From NCBI GenBank assembly GCA_003611805.1, contig RAYM01000033.1:1-64000 (forward strand): a stretch of 64,000 nt of DNA. Reading direction: 5' to 3'. The position numbers were made by a program, and so were the translations under genes. Under the pieces are notes generated by a model. The model was given only the letters and a program-made list of their open reading frames with translations, was not told the DNA's origin and made no database searches. Below are positions 41,532 through 50,459 of this stretch, piece after piece. The stretch comes from a bacterium 1xD42-87. GTDB taxonomy: Bacteria > Bacillota > Clostridia > Lachnospirales > Lachnospiraceae. The stretch's first letter is position 1; every line of letters starts with the position of its first letter.

Positions 41532-43277
41532 TCATTTCACCCCTTTTATCTCACAACACACATATCCTTCTGCCATCACCTCTACAACCACCGTTACCCC
41601 CACCCTCTTCACAAACGCCGTCCTGATTTCCAGGACCTCCTTCCTTTCCATCTTTCCAAAATCCTGCGCGAAAAAACATATATCACCCTCCCTGTGAATT
41701 ATTCCCGTGCTTCCGGGCGGAATATGAATAACCGCCTGCCTTTTCCCGCCACCCCATACGGAGATCCGCTGCGCGGTATCGGCGACAAAACGGCAATTCG
41801 GATGAAGATGAAAAAACTGTCTCGCGACATGTTCCTTCCTGTCACATGCCAAAACATGGTCCATAATTTTAAGCATCTTTTCTGTCAGTTCGATCTCTCT
41901 GCCAAAATCGTCTCCATGAAAGGAGTGAAATCTGCCGGATACCGTCTGCCCGCTGATTTCACATACTGTCCCGGATAATTTTCTTGCCGCCCTGTGTTCT
42001 CCCCATAATTCCTCCTGTTCCCTCTCATCTATCATAATTGTGTTATGCGCCATCGTAGAGCGGAAAAACTGCCGCAGTCTTCCCTGATATTGATATGTCC
42101 CGGAATTTGTAAATATGGTTTTCCCGCCCCTAGTCAGCTCAAAACTCAGGCAGTCACAATGCGCATGTCCGCCCATATAAGACGGACCTGTCTGTCCGCA
42201 GTCAAACAGCAGCGCGTTTTCACCCGCATACAATTTATAGTAACCCGACTTCTCAAAAGCGGTCTGTTCGTTCAACGCACTGCATCCTGTTACCTCCCGC
42301 ACCGCCTTAAGCAATTCGTCAGTATCCTTTGCCACATTGTTCCCCGCATCGTTAAACAGCGGAGTTGTTGGAATCCCCCGTGAGACAGAAGCCAGCGCAT
42401 CAGCCATATGTCTTATCATAGGAAGCAGCTTTCCGGCATCATTTTTGTATTCCTTCCCGCCGTCCAGCGCTGCATATACCCTTAACGTATCTTCCAAAAT
42501 AATTTTATGGTACATCAGGCTCCTCTCGTAGTGAAGCCCGTCTGCCAAAATCTGTTCTTCCATTTCTCCGCAGAATCTTGCAAAGTATCTTCCATAAATA
42601 TCTTTTTCTCCAAACAGGACGCTGCAGATCAGTATCGCTTTCAGATTTTCGAAATAATGATTTGCCAGCAGTGCAAATTCCTGCGTTGCAAGCAGATACC
42701 GATACTGCTGGTAGATACTCTTTATCAGTTTTTTCTCCAATTTTGACCCCCGTATCTTATCCTGCAATAAGTTCATACAGATTAAGAAATTGGGAATCCG
42801 CATGGAGATGGTATAGGGTTCAAAACTGTCCCTGACAGGATGATCTATCCACGACTCCACATATTCGCACCACTTCCGAAAATACCTATCAGCGTTATTT
42901 TCTCTGCAGGCCGCCGCCAGGGGAATCAGAAATTCCAGATAATGTAAATTATAATTCCAGAGATGGGATGCATCCGCCACTTCCCATTTTGTGAAATCAA
43001 CTATGTGTCTCTCATGTAAAATTTCGACCTCATTTTTTAGTAAGCCGCTTACTTGAAAACGTGCCAGATAGTTCTTTACTAAATCCAGTGCCGGTATCAT
43101 CACGGAAACAGGCTCTGCTTGTGGTATGCTGTTGACTGCCCGAATCCGTTTCAGGATTCTTTCTTTTCGCCCGTCTGGAATACGGTTCCGAATCTGATAT
43201 AGAATCTGAATCCATTTCAGGTATTTAATTGTGTTAATATAAAGTAATACTTTCTTTACTCTCCCCACATCCCCCAC
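41532..43277 (-). CDS. Heparinase II/III-fold protein
   Basis: The start is uncertain: GTG 43277 has GGAGGAATT directly ahead, with GTG 43268 as alternative; both overlap the previous gene by 13-22 bp. Residues 80-350 form the alpha/alpha toroid (WNYNLHYLEFLIPLA, RIPNFLICMNLL, LLANHYFENLKAIL, YERSLMYHKIILED). Residues 350-580 form the beta sandwich with SYMGGHAHCDCLSFEL, TYQYQGRLRQFFRSTMAHNTIMID and RQFFHLHPNC. Gram-positive capsule loci often contain such proteins. It may trim or modify the nascent acidic glycan; lyase activity is not proven. No signal peptide seen. Confidence 0.82.
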   Translation of the reverse strand: MGDVGRVKKVLLYINTIKYLKWIQILYQIRNRIPDGRKERILKRIRAVNSIPQAEPVSVMIPALDLVKNYLARFQVSGLLKNEVEILHERHIVDFTKWEVADASHLWNYNLHYLEFLIPLAAACRENNADRYFRKWCEYVESWIDHPVRDSFEPYTISMRIPNFLICMNLLQDKIRGSKLEKKLIKSIYQQYRYLLATQEFALLANHYFENLKAILICSVLFGEKDIYGRYFARFCGEMEEQILADGLHYERSLMYHKIILEDTLRVYAALDGGKEYKNDAGKLLPMIRHMADALASVSRGIPTTPLFNDAGNNVAKDTDELLKAVREVTGCSALNEQTAFEKSGYYKLYAGENALLFDCGQTGPSYMGGHAHCDCLSFELTRGGKTIFTNSGTYQYQGRLRQFFRSTMAHNTIMIDEREQEELWGEHRAARKLSGTVCEISGQTVSGRFHSFHGDDFGREIELTEKMLKIMDHVLACDRKEHVARQFFHLHPNCRFVADTAQRISVWGGGKRQAVIHIPPGSTGIIHREGDICFFAQDFGKMERKEVLEIRTAFVKRVGVTVVVEVMAEGYVCCEIKGVK

Positions 43278-44428
43278 AATTCCTCCGCCAGCATCCGCGC
43301 CGAACACTGGATCGAATACTTTCCCTCCATCAGTTTTGCCGCATAGTTTTTCAGGCGCTCCATCTGTCCCCTGTTCCTGTATAACTGCAGATAGGCGTCC
43401 CACAATTCCTCCGGTCTGCCCGGACAGACGGCTATTCCCAACTCCGATTCTTTCAGTACAGACGCCGCGTCTCCCTCAGCCGCCAACAGTACCGGGCACC
43501 CGATTCCCAGCGCCTCGTATATCTTCGTCGGTATGCTGTCTTTCAGGTTCCCGTTCACCAACGGCACAAAACTGATATCCGCGGCTTTTAACACGGTATA
43601 GATATCCTGATTGGATAATCTGCCTCCGAAAAACACATGCTCGAGCTGAAGCTCCCGGACATACGCTCTCAGCTCCTGCTCTTCCGCCCCGCTTCCGTAC
43701 AGCAAAAAGTCAGCGTCCAGCCCCTCCTCCTTTGCCCTCCGGGCAATATCTAACAGCTGCTTCAAACCCTGTGCCAGCCCAAGGTTCCCGGTATATACAC
43801 AGGTAAATCTCCCGTTTCCCTTGATCTTCTGATACAGTTCCCCATTCAGCTGATTCTCCAAAAAACGGACGTCAAATCCATTGGGGATTTTGACAATCCG
43901 CTTCTGCGGCGCATATTCTTTCAGTCTACTGACTTTACCGTCGCTCACCGCCGTGACCAGATCTGCATGGCGCAGCATAAAATCCCTGATATAGCGGAAT
44001 ATTTTATAATAGATGCTGTTCTCGGTAAATTCCCCCATCTCCAAAGCGACATCCGGCCAGATGTCCCGGACATCATACACCAGTCTGGCATGTTTTATCT
44101 TTGCCATGACCCAGCCCGCCATACTGATCAGCGCCGGCGGCGTTGTCGTCAGAACAATATCAATCTTTCCCGCCTTTCTCAGACTGCACACGGATGAGAC
44201 GGCAAAGCTCAGACCATTCGCCAGTCTGTAAAAGACATTTTTCTTTCTGAGCGGTACCGTAAAACAATAAGTGACCTCCGCATCCTTTTCTATACCTTTT
44301 ATAGCGGGCGCCATAATCACCACTTCAAAACCGCGCTGTCTCAGCGCCTCCTTAAAGGCGCGCACTCTCTTGGTGCAGGGATTATCAATCAGGTAGGGAT
44401 CGCCCATGTGTATCAAAACTCTTTTCAT
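43256..44428 (-). CDS. Glycosyltransferase, GT4 family
   Basis: A 390-residue GT-B enzyme: MKRVLIHMGDPYLIDNPCTKRVRAF, HARLVYDVRDIWPDVALEMG (a WcaI-like motif), FTCVYTGNLGLAQGLKQLLDIA, and LKAADISFVPLVNGNLKDSIPTKIYEALGIGCPVLLAAEG (donor block). DVRDIWPD places it with the enzymes that act second in capsule repeat synthesis. It is followed by the heparinase-like gene with a short overlap. RBS GGGAGAAC. Confidence 0.9.
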   Translation of the reverse strand: MKRVLIHMGDPYLIDNPCTKRVRAFKEALRQRGFEVVIMAPAIKGIEKDAEVTYCFTVPLRKKNVFYRLANGLSFAVSSVCSLRKAGKIDIVLTTTPPALISMAGWVMAKIKHARLVYDVRDIWPDVALEMGEFTENSIYYKIFRYIRDFMLRHADLVTAVSDGKVSRLKEYAPQKRIVKIPNGFDVRFLENQLNGELYQKIKGNGRFTCVYTGNLGLAQGLKQLLDIARRAKEEGLDADFLLYGSGAEEQELRAYVRELQLEHVFFGGRLSNQDIYTVLKAADISFVPLVNGNLKDSIPTKIYEALGIGCPVLLAAEGDAASVLKESELGIAVCPGRPEELWDAYLQLYRNRGQMERLKNYAAKLMEGKYSIQCSARMLAEELWGMWGE

Positions 44429-44435
44429 GTTCTCC

Positions 44436-45812
44436 CTACCCTTCCGCGTCCCACTTTCCGATCAGCCTGCTCTTCTCCTCCTCGAACCCCTCCGTGCTCT
44501 CCGCGATAAACAGTGTCTTCACTGTCAGCATGATCATTTTCAGGTCCAAAAGAAGACTCTGGTTCTCGATATACATCAGATCCAGTTTCAGTTTGTCATA
44601 CGCGCTTGTATTATACTTGCCGAAAATCTGCGCATACCCTGTAAGCCCGCCCTTCACCCGCATGCGGTATGCGAACTCCGGCACTTCCTCGCAGTACTTT
44701 TTGACATGTTCCACCCGCTCCGGACGGGGTCCCACCACAGACATATCCCCTCTGATGATATTGAAAATCTGCGGCAGTTCATCAATCCGGAATCTCCTGA
44801 TGACGCCGCCCACTTTCGTAATCCTCGGGTCATGGTCTGTACAGGGGATGACGGTTCCCTGTTTTTCCGCATTCGGAACCATGCTGCGGAATTTGATGAT
44901 CGCAAACACTTTTCCGTCCGCCGTACATCTGTCCTGCTTAAAGAAAACAGGTCCGCGGTCCTCCAGTTTGATTGCCGCGGCAGTAAGCAGCATGGGAATG
45001 GCTGTCAGGACAAGCGCCAGCAGGGATACCGTCAGATCCAGAAGCCGCTTCGTCCGATACTCCTTTGTGTCCAGATAATGGTATTCGTATTTAAACAGAG
45101 GGGTGTCGATCAGGTTTCTCTCCTTAAACCCCTGCAGGATAATGTCAGAAATCCTCGGTGTGATATAGAGATTCTTCCGATGTTCAATACAATACTCCAT
45201 CGTGCTGGTTCTGTAACCTTTGCTCACTTCATATAAAATCACGGTGTCGCACCGATCAATTTTCCCATGGAGTTCTCCCGCCGTGCATTCTTCTATGTTG
45301 ACAGTCTCCTGTATGCGGAAAAGATGCTCGTACTTATGTTTCAGTTTGTGTACAAATTCCCCGGCGTTCTCTCCGCCGTACAAGACCAGTGTGTCATTTG
45401 CCTCTATGTATCTGATAAAATACTGTTTCGTGTAGACTGCCCAGACCGCCATGCCTAATATCTGTATGCCTGCCGCCGCAAGCCCCGGCAGAATATTGAC
45501 ATAGTGGTGGCTCACGAGGCAGCATTCCACATACAGCACCGTGTCCGACAGTCCGATCGCCAGGAACTGTGAAAAAATAATTTCGCTGATTTTGTAAGTG
45601 CCAATCTTATAGGCACGGTAGAGTTTGGCAAAATAATTGTAGATGATAAAGTAGATACCTGTGCTTACCACACCGCCGGCGATGCGGTTTGCGCCGAATA
45701 CAAACTGGTTATAGTAGCTGAACCAGACAACGGCAAACAGAAAGACGATATAGATATTTATGATTTTCTTGGACTTGGATACCAATCCGTCCTTTTCTTC
45801 TATCAGGTTCAC
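44436..45812 (-). CDS. Polyprenyl-phosphate sugar-1-phosphate transferase (priming enzyme)
   Basis: A 458-residue enzyme from a GTG start behind GGAGGGGAACG. Residues 1-130 hold four helices, 140-240 a cytosolic domain, and the C-terminal 200 residues the bacterial sugar transferase domain: KRLLDLTVSLLALVLTAIPMLL, GPVFFKQDRCTADGKVFAIIKFRSM, RRFRIDELPQIFNIIRGDMSVVGPRPE and KGGLTGYAQIFGKYNTSAYDKL. It loads the first sugar phosphate onto undecaprenyl phosphate. Large (WbaP/CpsE-like) form. Confidence 0.93.
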   Translation of the reverse strand: MNLIEEKDGLVSKSKKIINIYIVFLFAVVWFSYYNQFVFGANRIAGGVVSTGIYFIIYNYFAKLYRAYKIGTYKISEIIFSQFLAIGLSDTVLYVECCLVSHHYVNILPGLAAAGIQILGMAVWAVYTKQYFIRYIEANDTLVLYGGENAGEFVHKLKHKYEHLFRIQETVNIEECTAGELHGKIDRCDTVILYEVSKGYRTSTMEYCIEHRKNLYITPRISDIILQGFKERNLIDTPLFKYEYHYLDTKEYRTKRLLDLTVSLLALVLTAIPMLLTAAAIKLEDRGPVFFKQDRCTADGKVFAIIKFRSMVPNAEKQGTVIPCTDHDPRITKVGGVIRRFRIDELPQIFNIIRGDMSVVGPRPERVEHVKKYCEEVPEFAYRMRVKGGLTGYAQIFGKYNTSAYDKLKLDLMYIENQSLLLDLKMIMLTVKTLFIAESTEGFEEEKSRLIGKWDAEG

Positions 45813-45854
45813 CGTTCCCCTCCATGCCGCATATCCCGGCTGTTTCGCCGCCCG

Positions 45855-46979
45855 TTATTTCTCGTCCGCCGGTTCATAAAAGACGTCGAGGATCAGCTCA
45901 TACAAGGCTGTCTCATCCACATAAAATTCATCCAATCCGCTGTCCCTGCTTTCCTCCCCGCTGATACTTCTGCCAGGAACCGTAATAACCCTGCTCTCAC
46001 TAAAATGATATCCTCCGGCTATCGCCGTCAGGTATGTCACTTCATCCACCGTGATATCCGTGACCGCCCTGTCCGATATGCTGTTATAGATCTTAATCGG
46101 GACCGTCAGATCCTCCTTTGTCATCCTTCTGACTTTATCAATCAGCGCCGTCACAAACTGTCTCTGTCTGTCGGCTCTTCCCCCAGCGGACAGCTCGGCG
46201 CTGCTGTCCCGGTCCCTGACGTACCAGCACGCCTGATCGCCGTCCAGATGAACCAATTCGCCCTGCCTAAGTATCACTTCCCTGTCCCCGTTCCGGACAT
46301 CCGCAAGCGCCCTGAGGTCAATGCCGCCTATCAGTTCTGTCACCGCCGGCACGGCGCCCGTATCCACCGCCAGATACCCGTGTATGGGAATGCCATAAAA
46401 AAGATTGCTTACCGCCTCTATCTGGTATTCGCAGCTTTCCCTGCCGCCGTCCCCAAATCCGTATTGTACACAGACCTGCGCCGTCACGGTATTTTTGTAG
46501 TTTCCCTGCGCATCATAGACGTCCACTTCCGTCATGGTGTCGCGGTTGATGGGAATCAGGCTCATGGTCTCATCGTGGGGATTCAGCACAAACAAAAAAA
46601 GGGCGTCCGCCCGTCCGCCATCGGCATATCCTTCAGCGGCTCCCTCACCGTCAATTCCCATGAAGAGAAAAGTGAGGATATCTTCGTTATAGTTATAGCG
46701 ATATTCCCGATTCTGATCTGCCATCTGGTCTTTCTCGCGTTCTTCCTCCGCGCCTGCTGTTACCGTAATCGTCCGCACGGGCATTCCCGCGCTTGCCGCA
46801 TAGCTCATCGTCTGCTGTTTCAGGTTATATTTCCCTGAAATGCCGAGCACGGTAAGCCCGCCTGCCACAAATGCAGCCGCACACAGAATCCAGCCTGATA
46901 CCACCATCAGGCTTTTCATCATACCGCGCGAATGATGTTCCGTCTTATATTGTTTCCTGCCGCTGTTAGTTTCCTTCAT
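45855..46979 (-). CDS. LytR-CpsA-Psr (LCP) family protein
   Basis: A 374-residue protein with one N-terminal membrane helix (LMVVSGWILCAAAFVAGGLTVLG). The LCP domain shows ILTFLFMGIDGEG, GRADALFLFVLNPHDETMSLIPINRDTMTEV and GRADRQRQFVTALIDKV, i.e. the arginines that hold the lipid pyrophosphate (NRDT, RQRQ). It attaches lipid-linked glycan to the wall. It differs from the LCP at 49293 by about half its residues, so the two are paralogues. It overlaps loaP by four bases. Confidence 0.9.
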   Translation of the reverse strand: MKETNSGRKQYKTEHHSRGMMKSLMVVSGWILCAAAFVAGGLTVLGISGKYNLKQQTMSYAASAGMPVRTITVTAGAEEEREKDQMADQNREYRYNYNEDILTFLFMGIDGEGAAEGYADGGRADALFLFVLNPHDETMSLIPINRDTMTEVDVYDAQGNYKNTVTAQVCVQYGFGDGGRESCEYQIEAVSNLFYGIPIHGYLAVDTGAVPAVTELIGGIDLRALADVRNGDREVILRQGELVHLDGDQACWYVRDRDSSAELSAGGRADRQRQFVTALIDKVRRMTKEDLTVPIKIYNSISDRAVTDITVDEVTYLTAIAGGYHFSESRVITVPGRSISGEESRDSGLDEFYVDETALYELILDVFYEPADEK

Positions 46980-47482
46980 TTCTTCTCTATAATTTCAAGC
47001 CCGACTTCCATCTCCATTGTTCGTCCAAACATATCTATTTCCAGCCATGCTTTTCTTTTATGCCTGTCTATTCTTCGTATACACCCTTCCATGCCTGTCA
47101 GCGGTCCCTCTGTAACCGTGACCGTACCGTTTTCGATCAGACCCATGGATATTTCCAGCGGTCCTTCCCCGGCTCCGATTCTCTTAAGGAGCGCGGTTTC
47201 CTCTTCTGACAGCGGCACGATTTCTTTCCCCGTACCGAGCAGTTTTGTCAGACCGATCACCTTTCGGAGCTCCTGATACAGGTCGTCCAATCTCCCGCTG
47301 ACCATAAACACATATCCCGGAAATAATATTTTCTCCCCGGTATGCCATGTGCCCCGGTATCTCTTTTTCTCCACATAAGAAGGAATAAAACACTGCTCCA
47401 GAATTTTCCCGTCAATCACGCGCATACATTGCGCCTTCATCTTCTCCTCTGTCCCTGTCTGCACCTGCATCACATACCACAT
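46976..47482 (-). CDS. loaP: NusG-family antiterminator (LoaP-type)
   Basis: A 168-residue NusG paralogue: MWYVMQVQTGTEEKMKAQCMRV (NGN domain), CFIPSYVEKKRYRGTWHTGEKILFPGYVFMV (the RfaH/LoaP-like middle), a linker, and a KOW domain (NGTVTVTEGPLTGMEGCIRRIDRHKRKAWLEI). LoaP proteins let polymerase read through terminators in long Clostridia and Bacillus operons for polysaccharides or polyketides. Its position ahead of the 16-kb glycan gene block fits that role. RBS GGAGG. Confidence 0.9.
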   Translation of the reverse strand: MWYVMQVQTGTEEKMKAQCMRVIDGKILEQCFIPSYVEKKRYRGTWHTGEKILFPGYVFMVSGRLDDLYQELRKVIGLTKLLGTGKEIVPLSEEETALLKRIGAGEGPLEISMGLIENGTVTVTEGPLTGMEGCIRRIDRHKRKAWLEIDMFGRTMEMEVGLEIIEKK

Positions 47483-47505
47483 AGGCGCTGCCTCCTACGG
47501 AATGC

Positions 47506-47560
47506 AAAAAGACATGGCTTCGCCATTCCGCCATATTCCATGCAGACTGCCTGTCTTTTT
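47506..47560 (-). promoter_or_regulatory. Candidate attenuator in the loaP leader
   Basis: On the minus strand ATGGC-GAA-GCCAT is followed by GTCTTTTT, a terminator-like unit ending ten bases before the loaP ribosome site. AAAAAGACA (47552-47560) can pair with TGTCTTTTT (47506-47514), a competing long-range stem. This could give attenuation or autoregulation of loaP. Confidence 0.5.
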
Positions 47561-47692
47561 CTATCACCTCTGCGCTGCCGGACGCGGCAATGCGACGATC
47601 CGGGTTCACAGATTTTTTGCCATATGCCGCCGCCAGAGCGGCGGCACAAGTTTCCCACACTTTTATGAATCCAACAAAAAGTTACAAAAAGA

Positions 47693-48265
47693 TTACGGAA
47701 GTGCTACAAGCGCAACCGGTCCGCTGCTCTTAAGGTTCAGGACAACATGATCGGCTCTTGCCTCTACAACTTCCACTTCAACCCATACGCCGTTGACATA
47801 CTGTCTGGCAGCAACTTTTGTGCCGCCTGCAAGCCCTTTGACGTAGAAGTTAATGGTAGCCACGCTGTAATTAGCGCCGGGGAATGTCACGTTCACCACG
47901 TTGAGCAGTGATCCGCCGAGTCCGGCAGCCTGTGCAACTGCGCTGGTCGCTACCGCACTGTTCACTTTGGACAGGGATGCAGTCAGGTTTGTCGGCACGC
48001 CGTTGATCAGGATCTTGCCGCCCTGACCCATGGGCACCGCGTTCGGCACGCCCGGCGTTGCAACAATTGCATTGTTGTAATACTCGCCTGCGCTCATGCC
48101 TCTCGCCGCCGCTGCCTGTGCAGCTCCCGCATCCGCAAATCCTTCACTGACATACGCCGCCGGCGCTGTGGAAGCCACAACTGCCGCCGAGGGTGACCCC
48201 GCTGCGGACACTGTCATGGATGCGAACAGAACTGAAGTCGCGAATAAAGCCATAAATTTTTTCAT
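47693..48265 (-). CDS. Secreted protein of unknown function
   Basis: The start MKKFMALFATSVLFASMTVSAAG at 48265 (AGGAGG nine bases upstream) forms a signal peptide with likely cleavage after VSA. The 165-residue mature part is Ala/Val/Gly-rich, with GMSAGEYYNNAIVATPGVPNAVPMG and a C-terminal beta-rich region (ATINFYVKGL, VWVEVEVVEARADHVVLNL). No catalytic motif is visible. A structured gap follows (47483-47692: GCCGCCGC/GCGGCGGC hairpin). Probably an extracytoplasmic part of the glycan assembly or a surface protein. Confidence 0.75.
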   Translation of the reverse strand: MKKFMALFATSVLFASMTVSAAGSPSAAVVASTAPAAYVSEGFADAGAAQAAAARGMSAGEYYNNAIVATPGVPNAVPMGQGGKILINGVPTNLTASLSKVNSAVATSAVAQAAGLGGSLLNVVNVTFPGANYSVATINFYVKGLAGGTKVAARQYVNGVWVEVEVVEARADHVVLNLKSSGPVALVALP

Positions 48266-48307
48266 GGGCATCGTCCTCCTTTCCTTAATTTAAGTGTGGT
48301 CTATATC

Positions 48308-48322
48308 AACATCCTTGGATGT
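48308..48322. promoter_or_regulatory. Short hairpin in the leader of the secreted protein gene
   Basis: AACATCC-TT-GGATGTT forms a compact stem 40 bases upstream of the start codon; flanked by no T tract. Role unknown. Confidence 0.35.
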
Positions 48323-48346
48323 TAATACCTGTTTATTCTATAGATC

Positions 48347-48398
48347 ATTCAAGGAGAATGCGCGGCATTCTCTGAATCGAGCGCGCCGGCGCTCGATT
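48347..48398. repeat. GAGAATGCC structured repeat, copy D
   Basis: ATTCA (48347-48351) and TGAAT (48373-48377) flank GAGAATGC-GCG-GCATTCTC. Next comes AATCGAGCGC-GCCG-GCGCTCGATT (48375-48398), ending on the first base of the sortase-like stop codon. Like copies A and C it touches the 3' end of a minus-strand gene. Confidence 0.75.
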
Positions 48399-49216
48399 TA
48401 TTCATAGATCACGCGGTCGATTTTGCCCGCCGCATCCTTCGTCAATGCGCCGATCACCACGTACTGCGTGCCATCCTCCCGTACTTTTCCGTCAAGTGTC
48501 ACGAGGAAGTGGTATGGGGTCAGCCCTTCCCAGCCGTCCCGGAAATTCCTGTTCATGCTCCTTGTTGTGTAAATATCTTTCAGATGTTCTTCACATCCCG
48601 CATATGTGGTGTAATCATACCTGCGCAGGATATCGCCCCCATCATCGTAATACGCGGCAAAAACCTCGTAAGTGAGCACATTGTCCGGCAGATAGAGATA
48701 GAACTCCTGATGTTTGTCAAAAAAGTCCGCATCCTCAAACTGATGTAGCGCCTTAAAGGGGGAATCCTCACCCAGGTCATCCCCGTGGATCACCGTGTTG
48801 AAATCGCACATGTTCATCATGTTCGGCATCTCCGTGTACACCGCACCCGCGCTGTTCTCCTCCCCCGCGGCGTCATGGGTGATATAAAATTCATCCGAGA
48901 CATGGCTCTGCAGTACGGGCATATCAATGCCTGTTCCCGGAACATGGAGCCACGCAAAAACATCCGGGTTCTTCTCCTGCAGCATCGCAAAGTCAATCTC
49001 CGCATCCGAAGCGGATTCTCCAAAAATCCCCGTCTCCTCCGTGTTCTCTTCTGTTTCCGGCGCGCCGTCTTCCTGCTCCGCCGCCTCCATGTTCTCCAGT
49101 CCGTCTTCTTCTGCAGCGCCGCACCCTGCTATACAGACCGCGAACAGCGCCGCCAGACCGATCAGCGTTTTTCTTCCTGTATATTTTCCACTGCCGTTTT
49201 TCCCTTTTCTTCTCAT
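48398..49216 (-). CDS. Sortase-B-like lipoprotein lacking catalytic residues
   Basis: The start is taken at 49216 (MRRKGKNGSGKYTGRKTL); an N-terminal helix ends in a lipobox (IAGCG), so the product is probably a lipoprotein. After an acidic linker the sortase B fold is clear: LQEKNPDVFAWLHVPGTGIDMPVLQ, HDAAGEENSAGAVYTE, FKALHQFEDADFF. The motif normally YGHN reads HGDD (TVIHGDDLGED), the LxTC motif reads LVTL, and the final R is replaced in GTQYVVIGAL. All three active-site residues (His, Cys, Arg) are missing. It is likely a non-catalytic binding protein. It sits between two LCP genes. Confidence 0.85.
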   Translation of the reverse strand: MRRKGKNGSGKYTGRKTLIGLAALFAVCIAGCGAAEEDGLENMEAAEQEDGAPETEENTEETGIFGESASDAEIDFAMLQEKNPDVFAWLHVPGTGIDMPVLQSHVSDEFYITHDAAGEENSAGAVYTEMPNMMNMCDFNTVIHGDDLGEDSPFKALHQFEDADFFDKHQEFYLYLPDNVLTYEVFAAYYDDGGDILRRYDYTTYAGCEEHLKDIYTTRSMNRNFRDGWEGLTPYHFLVTLDGKVREDGTQYVVIGALTKDAAGKIDRVIYE

Positions 49217-49292
49217 ATCCAATCCACAGCTTCCAAATATCATCCCGACCCCCACGATTCCGCTGCCCGGAATCTCAAATCAATTTTTCACT

Positions 49293-50438
49293 CTATGTTT
49301 GTGGCTCATAGAATATCTGCAGTATCAGCTCATAGAGCGCCTCCTCATCAATGTTGTACTCCTCAAACTGCTCTCCCATCACGGTCTCGCCTTTTAACAT
49401 ATAAAAACTGTTCGGACCGATCCTGTAATCCAGCGCCTGGGAAGCCAGATAGACTGCCTCATCCGCCGAAATGTCCGTGACCATCATGGGGGAAACATCC
49501 TGATACAGGCGCAGCACACTGGTGATGTCTTTCTTCGCCATGCTCTTTGCCGCCTTGATAAATTCCGTCAGATACTGTTTCTGTCTCTCCAGTCTCCTGT
49601 CCGCGGAGGCGAAAGCTTCCTCATCACGGTATCTAACATAAGTCAGCGCATCTTTTCCTTCCAGATGCACTGTCTCCCCTTCCCTGAAAAGGGAAGATTC
49701 CGACGTCATATCCTCCAAAACCGTGACGTCCACGCCGCCAACCTCATCATTCAAAGTTTCAATGGCGCTCATGTTGATCGCCGCATAGCCGTGTATCGGC
49801 AGGCTGTAGAACAGTCTGCTGACCGCTTTTTCCTGATACTCACAGCTCTTCTCCACGCCATTGCCGAAACCATGCTGGACCGCAATCTGGGCGATGACCG
49901 TGTTGACGTAGGCGCCCTCCTCGTTATAAATATCTATCTCTGTCATTGTGTTTCGGTTAATGCCGATCACGCTTGCCGTCTTATTATGTGGATTTAGCGC
50001 CAGCAGAAACAGGGCGTCAGCCTGACCGCCGTCCGTCCCTTCCGCCACTTCCTTAACCGTCTCGCTCCTCTGGTCAATTCCCATAAAGAGGAAGGTCATC
50101 ATATCTTCATTGTAGGCATAAATCTGCCCCTGATATTTCACCCATCCCTCCTGCCAGATTTCCGCTTCCTCTTCCGTTGGCAGTTCTGCAGTCGCAGCCG
50201 CAGCAAGCATCGGCTGCTTCACAGACACCTGTTTTAAGCTGGCTTTCCCGATGGCGCCGAATATGAAAACTCCCACCACCGCCATTGCGATGAGTGTTAC
50301 GGGGATCCCCGCGCAGAGCGCCGCAATTCTGATATTTCTTTTTTTCTTCTTCCGCTCCGCCCCTTCCGGATCCAACAGAAGCTGTTTCTCTTCATTTGCC
50401 TGTATGTCTTTTTTCTTTTTGCTGGTAAAATTTGCCAT
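49293..50438 (-). CDS. LytR-CpsA-Psr (LCP) family protein
   Basis: A 381-residue protein: Lys-rich cytosolic tail, one helix (IAALCAGIPVTLIAMAVVGVFIFG), then the LCP domain (MMTFLFMGIDQRSETV, GGQADALFLLALNPHNKTASVIGINRNTMTEI, RRLERQKQYLTEFI). The NRNT and RRLERQKQ blocks supply the phosphate-binding arginines. It should act in ligation of the glycan to peptidoglycan together with the paralogue at 45855. RBS AAGGGATATTTAAG. Confidence 0.9.
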   Translation of the reverse strand: MANFTSKKKKDIQANEEKQLLLDPEGAERKKKKRNIRIAALCAGIPVTLIAMAVVGVFIFGAIGKASLKQVSVKQPMLAAAATAELPTEEEAEIWQEGWVKYQGQIYAYNEDMMTFLFMGIDQRSETVKEVAEGTDGGQADALFLLALNPHNKTASVIGINRNTMTEIDIYNEEGAYVNTVIAQIAVQHGFGNGVEKSCEYQEKAVSRLFYSLPIHGYAAINMSAIETLNDEVGGVDVTVLEDMTSESSLFREGETVHLEGKDALTYVRYRDEEAFASADRRLERQKQYLTEFIKAAKSMAKKDITSVLRLYQDVSPMMVTDISADEAVYLASQALDYRIGPNSFYMLKGETVMGEQFEEYNIDEEALYELILQIFYEPQT

Positions 50439-50459
50439 CTTAAATATCCCTTATTGGAA

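Noticed and set aside
47412..47660. 82-codon minus-strand frame upstream of loaP
   Set aside because: It overlaps the loaP start and the structured leader, has no ribosome site and no protein-like pattern.
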